From Glaciihabitans sp. dw_435 (GTDB taxonomy: Bacteria > Actinomycetota > Actinomycetes > Actinomycetales > Microbacteriaceae): 64,000 nucleotides of DNA. The position numbers were made by a program, and so were the translations under genes. Below are positions 57,302-64,000 of this stretch, piece by piece. Within the stretch, counting starts at the first letter, position 1; the number at the start of each line of letters is the position of its first letter. The notes beneath the pieces were generated by a model. It saw nothing but the letters and a program-made list of their open reading frames with translations. It was not told the origin of the DNA and ran no database searches. The stretch spans positions 48,486 to 112,485 of the forward strand of contig NZ_JAAVUZ010000010.1 of assembly GCF_018449675.1 (NCBI RefSeq), in the 5' to 3' direction.

Positions 57302-57955
57302 ATGCGCCTGCTGCTGATCCGTCACGGACAGACTCCGTCCAACGTGGAGGGGCTGCTCGACACCCGGATCCCCGGGCCGGGTCTCACCGAGCTCGGGTTC
57401 GAGCAGGCGGCCGCGGTTCCGGCGGCGCTCGCCGGCGAAACAGTGGACGCGATCTACGTGTCGGTTCAGGTGCGTACGCACCTGACATCCGCTCCTCTGG
57501 TGGATGCCACGGGGCTGGTGCCCGCCGAACGTGCGGGTATCCGCGAGATCCAGTCCGGCGACTACGAGATGCTCGGCGACGAGAAGTCAGTGCACGGCTA
57601 CATGTCGACAATCTTCGCGTGGACGCAGGATCCCGACACACGGATGCCCGGGGGCGAGTCTGGCACCGAGGTCATGGACCGGTACAACGCGGTCATCGCC
57701 GAGGCCTACGAGGCCGGCTACGGCACCGTGGCGATGTTCTCGCACGGCGCCGTGATTCGTGCGTGGGTGGGACACAACGCCCTCAACGTCGGCCCGGACT
57801 TTGTGCGCGACAACTCGCTCGGCAACACGGGCATCGTCGTGCTGGAGGGCTCACCCGAGACCGGCTGGACCGCCATCAGCTGGATGGGCGCGGCCGTGGG
57901 CGGCCCGTCGGTCGACGATGTCGCACACGCCGGTCCCACCGGCGAATCCGCCTAA
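57302..57955 (+). CDS. Histidine phosphatase family protein (217 aa)
   Basis: MRLLLIRHGQTPSN has the catalytic RHG. A second His is in MFSHGAVIRAWVG. This is the phosphoglycerate-mutase-like superfamily, but the substrate is not defined. ATG 57302 is chosen because AAAGGGG lies 7 bp upstream. Confidence 0.88.
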   Translation: MRLLLIRHGQTPSNVEGLLDTRIPGPGLTELGFEQAAAVPAALAGETVDAIYVSVQVRTHLTSAPLVDATGLVPAERAGIREIQSGDYEMLGDEKSVHGYMSTIFAWTQDPDTRMPGGESGTEVMDRYNAVIAEAYEAGYGTVAMFSHGAVIRAWVGHNALNVGPDFVRDNSLGNTGIVVLEGSPETGWTAISWMGAAVGGPSVDDVAHAGPTGESA

Positions 57956-58004
57956 GTCCGTGCTGGCGACCGCGGGGAATTCCCCGCGCAGACGGAGACG
58001 CGTC

Positions 58005-58883
58005 ATGATCGGCCGCTGGGTGGCGCGCGTACCTCCCACGGTGCTTGTGCTGCTCGCGATCCTGTCGTCCCAGTTCGGGGCGGGACTCGCCCGCACGCAA
58101 TTCGACGCCGTGGGCTCTCTCGGAGCGACGTTCCTGCGACTGCTCTTTGCCGCGATCATCCTGCTCGCGGTGCTGCGTCCGCGGATGCGCACGTGGACCC
58201 GCCGCGCCTGGCTGTCCGCGCTTCTCCTCGGCGTCGCGCTCGCCGGAATGAACACCATGATCTACCTGGCGTTCGAGACGGTGCCGCTCGGCGTCGCGGT
58301 CACGATCGAGTTCCTCGGTCCCCTCGTTCTCGCCCTCACCCAGACGCGCAGGTTCACCGATGCCCTGTGGGCGGTCCTCGCGCTGGTCGGGGTGGTGCTG
58401 CTCGGCTTCGACCTGCACGGATCGATCGGCTTCATCGGGCTCGTCTTCGCCGCGGGCGCCGGAACGTTCTGGGCGGGCTACATCCTGGCCAGCGCAAACG
58501 TCGGCCGGAACATCCCGGGCATCGACGGCCTCGCGGTCGCCATGGCCATCGGCGCCGTCCTCGCGGCACCGCTCGGCTGGCACGGTGCCGTGGCCGCCGT
58601 GCAGCAGCCGCTCGTGCTGGTGGCGTTCGTCGGGGTGGCCGCACTCTCCAGCGCGCTGCCCTACGCGCTCGAGCTGACGGCACTCCGGCGCATCCCGACG
58701 CGCATTTTTGGCGTGCTGTCGAGCCTCGGCCCGGCCGTCGCGGCAATCGCCGGCTTCGTGGTGCTCCGGCAGGCGCTGGGGCTGCAGCAGATCACGGCGC
58801 TGCTGCTGGTGACCATCGCGAGCATCGGCATCACCCTTGCGGGCGGGCGGCGGGAGAAGCCGCGTCTGGAGCCGCTCGGCTGA
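58005..58883 (+). CDS. EamA-family exporter, RhtA type (292 aa)
   Basis: Ten hydrophobic segments in two repeats, with ALAGMNTMIYLAFETVPLGV and FLGPLVLALTQTRRFTD as in RhtA threonine/homoserine exporters. Start uncertain: ATG 58005 is used, GTG 57960 would add a basic leader. Downstream of the phosphatase, same strand. Confidence 0.85.
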   Translation: MIGRWVARVPPTVLVLLAILSSQFGAGLARTQFDAVGSLGATFLRLLFAAIILLAVLRPRMRTWTRRAWLSALLLGVALAGMNTMIYLAFETVPLGVAVTIEFLGPLVLALTQTRRFTDALWAVLALVGVVLLGFDLHGSIGFIGLVFAAGAGTFWAGYILASANVGRNIPGIDGLAVAMAIGAVLAAPLGWHGAVAAVQQPLVLVAFVGVAALSSALPYALELTALRRIPTRIFGVLSSLGPAVAAIAGFVVLRQALGLQQITALLLVTIASIGITLAGGRREKPRLEPLG

Positions 58884-58904
58884 CACCGCGCGCCCAGGCG
58901 TGCG

Positions 58905-59786
58905 TTAGCGGGCGGGTGCCCGGTACTGGATGTCGATTGAGTCGTCGGTGAAGCCGAGCGAGCGGTACAGGCGCACGGCGGCCGTGTTGTCGCCCTCGAC
59001 GTAGAGGTGGGCGAAGCGGATGTCGCGCTGCCGCAAACGGGTCAGCCCGGCGGTGGTGAGAATCCGTCCGAGGCCCATTCCCTGCGAGTCCGGGTCGACC
59101 CCGACCACGTAGAACTCGCCGGAGTCGCCCTCCACCTTGAGCCAGCAGTAGCCGACGAGCTCGTCGCCGATGTGGAGAAGCAGGAAGTCGTCCGCGCGAA
59201 ACCAGGGCTCCGCGATCAGCTCGTCGAGGTCGGTGCGGGTAACACTTCCCTGCTCGGCGTGGTGGGCGAAGGCGCGGGCGTTGAGGTCGAGCCAGGCCGC
59301 CTCATCGGTGCCGACGCGGAAGGTGGAGAGGCGGGCGTCGTGGGGGAGAGGGGGCGAGGACGCGGGAGCGGCGGGAGCGTCGGCGGGTGCGGGTGCGGGT
59401 GCGGCTGCGGGGTGCGTCATCTCCATGCGGAGGTGCAACAGTTCCCGCACGGGGGTGAGCCCGTGGCTGGAGGCGAGAGCGCGGGCGGCGGGGTGATCGC
59501 CGTGGGCCCAGACGAGCAACCCGGTGCTGGGGTGAGCGTGTGCGAGCAGGCGGTCAAGCAGCTGCGTGCCGAGACCCGCGCCCCTGGCATCCGGATCCAC
59601 CACAAACTCGGCCTCGGTCGCAGACGCGAGTGCGACAGCGGAGGTGCCGATGCTGATCAGCTCGCGTTCGCCGGTGCGCAGGTCGACGAGGCTCTGGTCA
59701 GAGAAGGGCGGCTGTCCGTCGGTCGCGCGCGCGCGCTGAACGAGCGGCGCGAACCAGTCAGGAACCGACGGAGTTGAGTCGCTCAT
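58905..59786 (-). CDS. mshD: Mycothiol synthase (293 aa)
   Basis: Two tandem GNAT acetyltransferase domains (about 40-120 and 155-290) with acetyl-CoA loops [14 protein letters not shown] and [14 protein letters not shown]. It acetylates Cys-GlcN-Ins in the last step of mycothiol synthesis. A low-complexity Ala/Pro stretch (about 125-145) joins the halves. Overlaps the glnR-like gene by 29 bp, the same neighbourhood as in mycobacteria. Confidence 0.93.
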   Translation of the reverse strand: MSDSTPSVPDWFAPLVQRARATDGQPPFSDQSLVDLRTGERELISIGTSAVALASATEAEFVVDPDARGAGLGTQLLDRLLAHAHPSTGLLVWAHGDHPAARALASSHGLTPVRELLHLRMEMTHPAAAPAPAPADAPAAPASSPPLPHDARLSTFRVGTDEAAWLDLNARAFAHHAEQGSVTRTDLDELIAEPWFRADDFLLLHIGDELVGYCWLKVEGDSGEFYVVGVDPDSQGMGLGRILTTAGLTRLRQRDIRFAHLYVEGDNTAAVRLYRSLGFTDDSIDIQYRAPAR

Positions 59787-60447
59787 TGTCGTCTTCGTAG
59801 ACGTTGAAGCGATACCCCACGTTGCGCACGGTGCCGATCAGGGATTCAAGGTCGCCGAGCTTGGCACGAAGGCGACGCACGTGGACGTCGACGGTTCGGG
59901 TGCCACCGAAGTAGTCGTAGCCCCACACCTCGCTGAGCAGCTGCTCGCGGGTGAAGACGCGGGAGGGGTGCGTTGCGAAGAAGCGGAGGAGCTCGAACTC
60001 CTTGAAGGTGAGGTCGAGCGGGCGGCCGTGCACCTTGGCCGAATAGCTGGCCTCATCGATGACGACGCCGGACGCCTGAATCTTGGAACTCGACTTGTCC
60101 TGCACCATGCGGCCGATGACGAGGCGGATGCGGGCATCCACCTCGGCGGGGCCGGCAGATTCCAGGATGACATCGTCGACACCCCAGTCGGCGCTGACGG
60201 CAGTGAGGCCGCCCTCGGTGAGAACGAGCATGAGCGGCACGTTGAGGCCGGTGGTGTTGAGAATCTTGCACAGCGACTTGGCCGCGGCGAGATCCTGGCG
60301 GCCGTCGACGAAGATCAGGTCGCACGTGGGCGCGCTGATCAGGGACGCCGGCGATGCCGGAATCTGACGGGTTTTATGACTAAGAAGACCTAATGCGGGT
60401 AAGACGTCAGTGTCGACCGCAGAGGTCAAGATCAACAGCTGCGCCAC
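59758..60447 (-). CDS. glnR: GlnR-like orphan response regulator (229 aa)
   Basis: The receiver-like half lacks the usual phosphorylation pocket ([12 protein letters not shown] in place of the DD...D set). The C-terminal winged helix is typical OmpR type ([42 protein letters not shown]). This plan and the adjacent mshD fit GlnR, the nitrogen regulator of actinobacteria. No partner kinase is adjacent. Confidence 0.85.
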   Translation of the reverse strand: MAQLLILTSAVDTDVLPALGLLSHKTRQIPASPASLISAPTCDLIFVDGRQDLAAAKSLCKILNTTGLNVPLMLVLTEGGLTAVSADWGVDDVILESAGPAEVDARIRLVIGRMVQDKSSSKIQASGVVIDEASYSAKVHGRPLDLTFKEFELLRFFATHPSRVFTREQLLSEVWGYDYFGGTRTVDVHVRRLRAKLGDLESLIGTVRNVGYRFNVYEDDNERLNSVGS

Positions 60448-60500
60448 AGGGCCTCCATAAGTGCGTGGTCGTTAGTCTACAAGCGCCTTAACATGGTCTT

Positions 60501-60761
60501 GTGACCTTCAAGATTGCCAGCATCGTGCCCGTGTGGTTTCTGGCATTGGTGGGAGGACTTCTCGTCGGCCTATTATCGCCGTCCGACGAGTACTTCACCT
60601 GGCTGCCGATCGTGTTCGCCGGGGCGGTACTCATCACCTTCGTGATCCAGCTGGCGGTCGTGCGAAAAGACGGTCTCGTGCTGCGCGTGATGTCGAGCAT
60701 CGGCGGATCGCTGGTAATACTCGCCGTCACCACCGGCATTCTGGCGCTCGTAGCCGCATAG
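60501..60761 (+). CDS. Small membrane protein (86 aa)
   Basis: GTG start; three hydrophobic segments (about 5-24, 35-55, 66-85). Conserved-looking actinobacterial membrane protein, divergent from glnR. Function unknown. Confidence 0.7.
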   Translation: MTFKIASIVPVWFLALVGGLLVGLLSPSDEYFTWLPIVFAGAVLITFVIQLAVVRKDGLVLRVMSSIGGSLVILAVTTGILALVAA

Positions 60762-60770
60762 AATTGCGGC

Positions 60771-60881
60771 ATGCTGCTCGCACTTGAACTCTTCTTCGTA
60801 GGGCTCCTCGGCCTGGCGTCACTGTCGATCGGATTCGTCTCGGTCGTCGTTCTCCTGCGCCTGTTCAAGGGCCAGCGCTAG
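60771..60881 (+). CDS. Small single-helix membrane protein (36 aa)
   Basis: MLLALELFFVGLLGLASLSI then GFVSVVVLLRLFKGQR: one hydrophobic helix and a basic end. It lies 9 bp after the previous stop, so probably co-transcribed. Short but with good coding character. Confidence 0.55.
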   Translation: MLLALELFFVGLLGLASLSIGFVSVVVLLRLFKGQR

Positions 60882-60928
60882 GTGCCTGCCTTACCTCTCG
60901 CGGTTATTTCCACGCCGGAAGTGCCCCG

Positions 60929-61525
60929 ATGATCGAGCTGAACAGCGATCTTCCCGCGGAACTCGTGCCCCTGTCCTGGCTTCTCGGCGTCTGGGAGGGC
61001 ACCGGCGTCGTGCACTACACCGTCGGCGACGATGTGCTCGATTACGAGTTCGGACAGCGCGTCTCGTTCAGCCAGGACGGCCTGCCGTACCTGAACTACA
61101 ACTCCTACAGCTGGTTGCTGGATGACTCGCTGAAGCCCCTTGTCACCGAAAGCGGCTACTGGCGCCTTAACCGCCCCGCGGTAGCCGGCGACCCCGGCCC
61201 GGGCATGCTCTCCGGCACCGGAGACCGTCCGTTCGCCACCGCCGAGGACGTCGAGACCTTGCGCAACGCTAACGAGGGCTTCGACCTGCAGGTCTCGATC
61301 GTGCACCCCGGCGGCATCAACGAGCTCTACCTCGGCCAGGTAAAAGGCCCACGTATCGATTTGGCAACGGACGCCGTGATGCGCGCGTCCACCGCCAAGG
61401 AATACGCCGCCGCCACGCGCATCTACGGCCTCGTCGAGGGCCACCTGCTCTGGGCGTGGGACATCGCCGCCCTCGGCCAGGACCTGCGCACCCATTCCTC
61501 CGGAAGGCTCGCCCGTGTCGATTGA
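60929..61525 (+). CDS. Nitrobindin-like heme-binding beta-barrel protein (198 aa)
   Basis: The signature WLLGVWEGTGVVHY (GxWxGxG) starts a lipocalin-like barrel, with a distal YLGQVKGPRIDLATD and His residues for heme. Family members bind heme and react with NO or peroxynitrite. Overlaps the next gene by 11 bp. Confidence 0.85.
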   Translation: MIELNSDLPAELVPLSWLLGVWEGTGVVHYTVGDDVLDYEFGQRVSFSQDGLPYLNYNSYSWLLDDSLKPLVTESGYWRLNRPAVAGDPGPGMLSGTGDRPFATAEDVETLRNANEGFDLQVSIVHPGGINELYLGQVKGPRIDLATDAVMRASTAKEYAAATRIYGLVEGHLLWAWDIAALGQDLRTHSSGRLARVD

Positions 61526-62615
61526 CCCGTTCACCCAGTTGCCGGCCGCGGTCGGCACGCCACCCGAGCACTACGGCAACCCGCTCGGCGAACAGCGCGC
61601 GCTCGCCGAGGGCACGGCCATCGTTGACCTCTCCGACCACGCGGTGCTCACCATCACCGGTCCCGACCGCCTCACCTGGATCGACTCCCTCACCTCGCAA
61701 GCGGTGTCGCAGCTTGCTCCGGGCGAATCGGCCGAGACGCTTCTGCTCGACCCGACCGGCCGGCTCGAATATGCGGTGCGGATGATCGACGACGGGGTGA
61801 CCACCTGGTTGCTGTTGGAGCCCGCCGAGGCATCCGGTCTCCACACCTGGCTGGATCGCATGCGCTTCATGCTGCGCGTGGAGGTCGCCGACCGTACAGA
61901 GGACTTCGCGACCATCGGGACGCTGGGCTCGCCCGCCCTCGATGTCGCCTCACCCAACGGGGTTCCGCTGGTGTGGCGCGACCCGTGGGCCGCCGTCGTG
62001 TCTGGCGGACACCAGTACGCACAGGTCGCCGAGCACCCCGGCACCGCCTACACCTACAGCGAGATTCTCATTCCCCGCGACGGTCTCGCGGCGGCGGCAC
62101 TGCTGCCCGCCGCCGGAACGCTCGCCCTCGAGGCCCTGCGCATTGCGGCCTGGCGTCCGCGTCGGGCGACCGAGGGCGACGAGCGCACCATCCCGCACGA
62201 GCTCGACTGGCTGCGCACGGCGGTGCACCTCAATAAGGGCTGCTACCGCGGGCAGGAGACGGTGGCGAAGGTCCACAACCTGGGGCACCCGCCCCGGCGT
62301 CTGGTCCTGCTGCACCTGGACGGCTCCGAGGGGCAGTTGCCCTCGCACGGCGATGTGGTGCTGGCACCGGACAAGCGGGCCGAGGTGCCCGGAACGCTCG
62401 CGGACGTCGGGCACGTGACATCCACCGCACTGCACTATGAACTGGGGCCGATCGCCCTGGCCGTCGTGAAGCGTTCGACAGATGCGACAGCCGATCTCGT
62501 GGTGCAGGCCGGCGACATCGCGATCGCGGCGGCGCAGGAGATCATCGTGCCAACGGATGCGGGCGCGGAGGCCGACGTGCCACGACTGCCGCGGCTCGGC
62601 GCAGTCAGGCGCTGA
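61515..62615 (+). CDS. ygfZ: Folate-binding YgfZ/GcvT-like protein (366 aa)
   Basis: The YgfZ signature KGCYRGQETVAKV is present, preceded by the GcvT-like fold (LTITGPDRLTWIDSLTSQAV). It helps maintain Fe-S proteins in a folate-dependent way. GTG start overlapping the previous gene end suggests coupling. Confidence 0.9.
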   Translation: MSIDPFTQLPAAVGTPPEHYGNPLGEQRALAEGTAIVDLSDHAVLTITGPDRLTWIDSLTSQAVSQLAPGESAETLLLDPTGRLEYAVRMIDDGVTTWLLLEPAEASGLHTWLDRMRFMLRVEVADRTEDFATIGTLGSPALDVASPNGVPLVWRDPWAAVVSGGHQYAQVAEHPGTAYTYSEILIPRDGLAAAALLPAAGTLALEALRIAAWRPRRATEGDERTIPHELDWLRTAVHLNKGCYRGQETVAKVHNLGHPPRRLVLLHLDGSEGQLPSHGDVVLAPDKRAEVPGTLADVGHVTSTALHYELGPIALAVVKRSTDATADLVVQAGDIAIAAAQEIIVPTDAGAEADVPRLPRLGAVRR

Positions 62616-62617
62616 GC

Positions 62618-63733
62618 GTGCCACCGGCGGCGTCCGGCGATGCGCTGCGCCGTTTTGAGCGGCGCATCCGGATCCGTCTCGACCTGACAGTCGCACTGAA
62701 GCGCGCACTTGCGTCGATCCCGGCGGCCGTACAGATCGTGATCGCCGCCATGGTGAGCTACTCGATCGCTCATTTCGGGTTCGGGCACGCGACGCCGCTG
62801 CTGTCGATCACCGTCGTCATCTCGACCCTTGGCTTCGGCCGTGACGCCCGGCCGCGGCGCGTGTTCGATTCGGTGGTGGGGATTCTCATCGGCATCCTGT
62901 TCAGCGAGGTGCTGTTCTCGCTGTTCGGATCGGGCGTCTGGCAGCTGGCCACCATCCTGTTCCTCACGCTCGTGGTGTCGCGGTTTGCGTCGCCGAGCGC
63001 GGCGTTCGCGGCGGCCGCCGGCACCCAGTCGATGCTCGTCATGCTGCTGCCTCCACCCGGCGGTGGCGTGCTCACCCGCAGCCTCGATGGGCTGATCGGT
63101 GGGGTGATCGCGCTGCTGGTGACGGCGCTGGTGCCGCGGGATCCGCGCGGCATCGCCCATCGGGACGCACGGCGCCTGACGTCCGCCCTCGCTGAGTCGA
63201 TGGACGCACTGCTCTCCGGTCTGCGGGTCGCTGGGGAGCCGGCGGCCAGCCTCTCGGTCGAGCGCCTGCGTCGAACCCAGGCCCTCGTCGACGACTGGAC
63301 CTCGTCCCTCGACTCCGCCATTGCTGTCGCGCGCATCTCGCCCTTCCTGCGCAGGCACCTGGCGACGCTGCGACATCAACAGCGCGTGCTCACCGGCATG
63401 GACCTCGCCGCGCGGCACCTGCGGGTGATCGCCCGCCGGGTGTCGTTCCTGTTGCGGGATGGCACGCTGCGGCCCGAGCTCGCCGACCTGCTGCAGCCCG
63501 TGGCCGAAGCAATCGCCGTTCTCGGGGCGAGCGTCGAGCATCTGGAGCGTCGCCACGAGGCGCTCGCGCTGCTCACTCCCGTCGCCGGGCGCCTGGACCC
63601 GGCGAGCTCGATGCCGGGTGCCCCGGTGACCGAGTCGATCATCGTGCTGCTCGTGCGACCGCTCGTGGTCGACCTGCTGACCGCTGCGGGAATGACCGCG
63701 GACGACGCCCGCGCGCTGCTCCCGCCGGTCTGA
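62618..63733 (+). CDS. FUSC-family membrane protein (371 aa)
   Basis: Six hydrophobic segments in the first half (about 34-165), then a helical cytosolic half with LRRTQALVDDWTSSLDSAIA, the FUSC/ArAE-type plan. It may export aromatic acids or be a paralogue of unknown substrate. GTG start 2 bp after the ygfZ stop. Confidence 0.78.
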   Translation: MPPAASGDALRRFERRIRIRLDLTVALKRALASIPAAVQIVIAAMVSYSIAHFGFGHATPLLSITVVISTLGFGRDARPRRVFDSVVGILIGILFSEVLFSLFGSGVWQLATILFLTLVVSRFASPSAAFAAAAGTQSMLVMLLPPPGGGVLTRSLDGLIGGVIALLVTALVPRDPRGIAHRDARRLTSALAESMDALLSGLRVAGEPAASLSVERLRRTQALVDDWTSSLDSAIAVARISPFLRRHLATLRHQQRVLTGMDLAARHLRVIARRVSFLLRDGTLRPELADLLQPVAEAIAVLGASVEHLERRHEALALLTPVAGRLDPASSMPGAPVTESIIVLLVRPLVVDLLTAAGMTADDARALLPPV

Positions 63734-63781
63734 CTTCGCGGCTCCGGCCGGGCTCGTGCCCGGGGCATCCCGTCGCACTGA

Positions 63782-63890
63782 ACCGGGCGATGACGGCGGA
63801 CCGGGCGAATGCGGCCGACCGGGCCCAATCCGGCGGACCGACGATTGCGGCCAACCGGGCGATTGCGACAAACCGGGCCAGTGCGGCGCG
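63782..63890. repeat. Degenerate tandem repeats of 17-19 bp (ACCGGGCGATTGCGGC-like)
   Basis: About six imperfect units with ACCGGGC...GCGGC follow one another between the FUSC gene and the putative IS end. No gene is supported here. They could be a decayed repetitive element or a non-coding spacer. Confidence 0.6.
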
Positions 63891-63958
63891 TCGGGGCGAG
63901 CGCGCACGGGTGATTTCAAGTCGTCGTTGCAACACCTCTAGTGAGGGTGGTGGTAGTT

Positions 63959-64000
63959 GTGGCGAAGCAGCGGGTGGATCGAGTGGCGTTGTGGGTGGCG
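63959..64000 (+). CDS. Start of a possible transposase gene (14 codons visible)
   Basis: The frame VAKQRVDRVALWVA opens from GTG 63959 and leaves the window. Upstream, 63914-63937 (TTTCAAGTCGTCGTTGCAAC...) resembles terminal sequences of actinobacterial IS30-type elements. Too short for certainty. Confidence 0.3.
   Translation, partial: MAKQRVDRVALWVA

Overview
The window is high-GC actinobacterial chromosomal DNA carrying one complete temperate siphovirus prophage. The host is most likely a member of the Microbacteriaceae or a close relative. The basis is mycothiol synthase beside a GlnR-like regulator, an SigK/RskA pair, actinobacterial Pho boxes ahead of pstS, and phage genes of actinophage type. 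The species cannot be named from sequence alone.

Layout. Positions 1-570 hold the 3' end of a tyrosine recombinase from a second, upstream element, which runs into the 3' half of a host tRNA-Lys(TTT). Positions 565-47086 are the prophage. Positions 47081-47121 are the 5' half of the same host tRNA-Lys. From 47234 onward is chromosome: a conserved hypothetical gene, a possible structured RNA, sigK-rskA, pstSCAB (minus strand), a NUDIX/phosphatase gene with ppk, a histidine phosphatase, an EamA/RhtA-type exporter, mshD-glnR, small membrane proteins, a nitrobindin-like gene, ygfZ and a FUSC-family gene. At the right edge is what may be the start of an insertion sequence.

Prophage layout. At the left end on the plus strand are int, a complete tRNA-Lys, two divergent ribbon-helix-helix genes, a PH-SHOCT protein, a small zinc-ribbon protein and a HicA-like/HTH pair. 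These are the genes most likely expressed in the lysogen. A bidirectional terminator separates them from the late genes, which run right to left on the minus strand from about 29.1 kb to 4.2 kb: small genes, HNH, terminase, portal, MuF, scaffold, decoration, capsid, connectors, major tail protein, frameshifted tail chaperones, tape measure, tail tip, endolysin, holin candidates and two paralogous fibre-like proteins. Between 30.1 and 33.0 kb lies a cargo cassette (Dam methylase, ParB-like protein, small membrane protein) that abuts a truncated gene. The early genes (helicase, nucleases, ParB-like, replication, anti-repressor) occupy 33-46.4 kb. The immunity region with a Cro/Xis-like gene and a divergent repressor is at the right end.

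Main discovery. The attachment site lies inside the 3' end of the repressor gene. In the prophage the repressor stops at a TAA whose last base is host DNA, giving 96 residues from ATG 46797. Joining the two prophage ends through the shared 6-bp core GGATTA rebuilds the phage form: the frame stays open for 24 more residues and ends ...RELAAA, an ssrA-like degradation tag. Int also ends ...RMAA. This is the architecture of integration-dependent immunity known from mycobacteriophages such as BPs and Brujita, here in a different phage. Two features seem to be added. The phage integrates in the anticodon loop with almost no homology, so it breaks the host tRNA-Lys, and it carries a complete tRNA-Lys(TTT) next to int. 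An identical palindrome, GGTGTATATACACC, sits upstream of int and between the two RHH genes, suggesting a further control layer on integration and excision.
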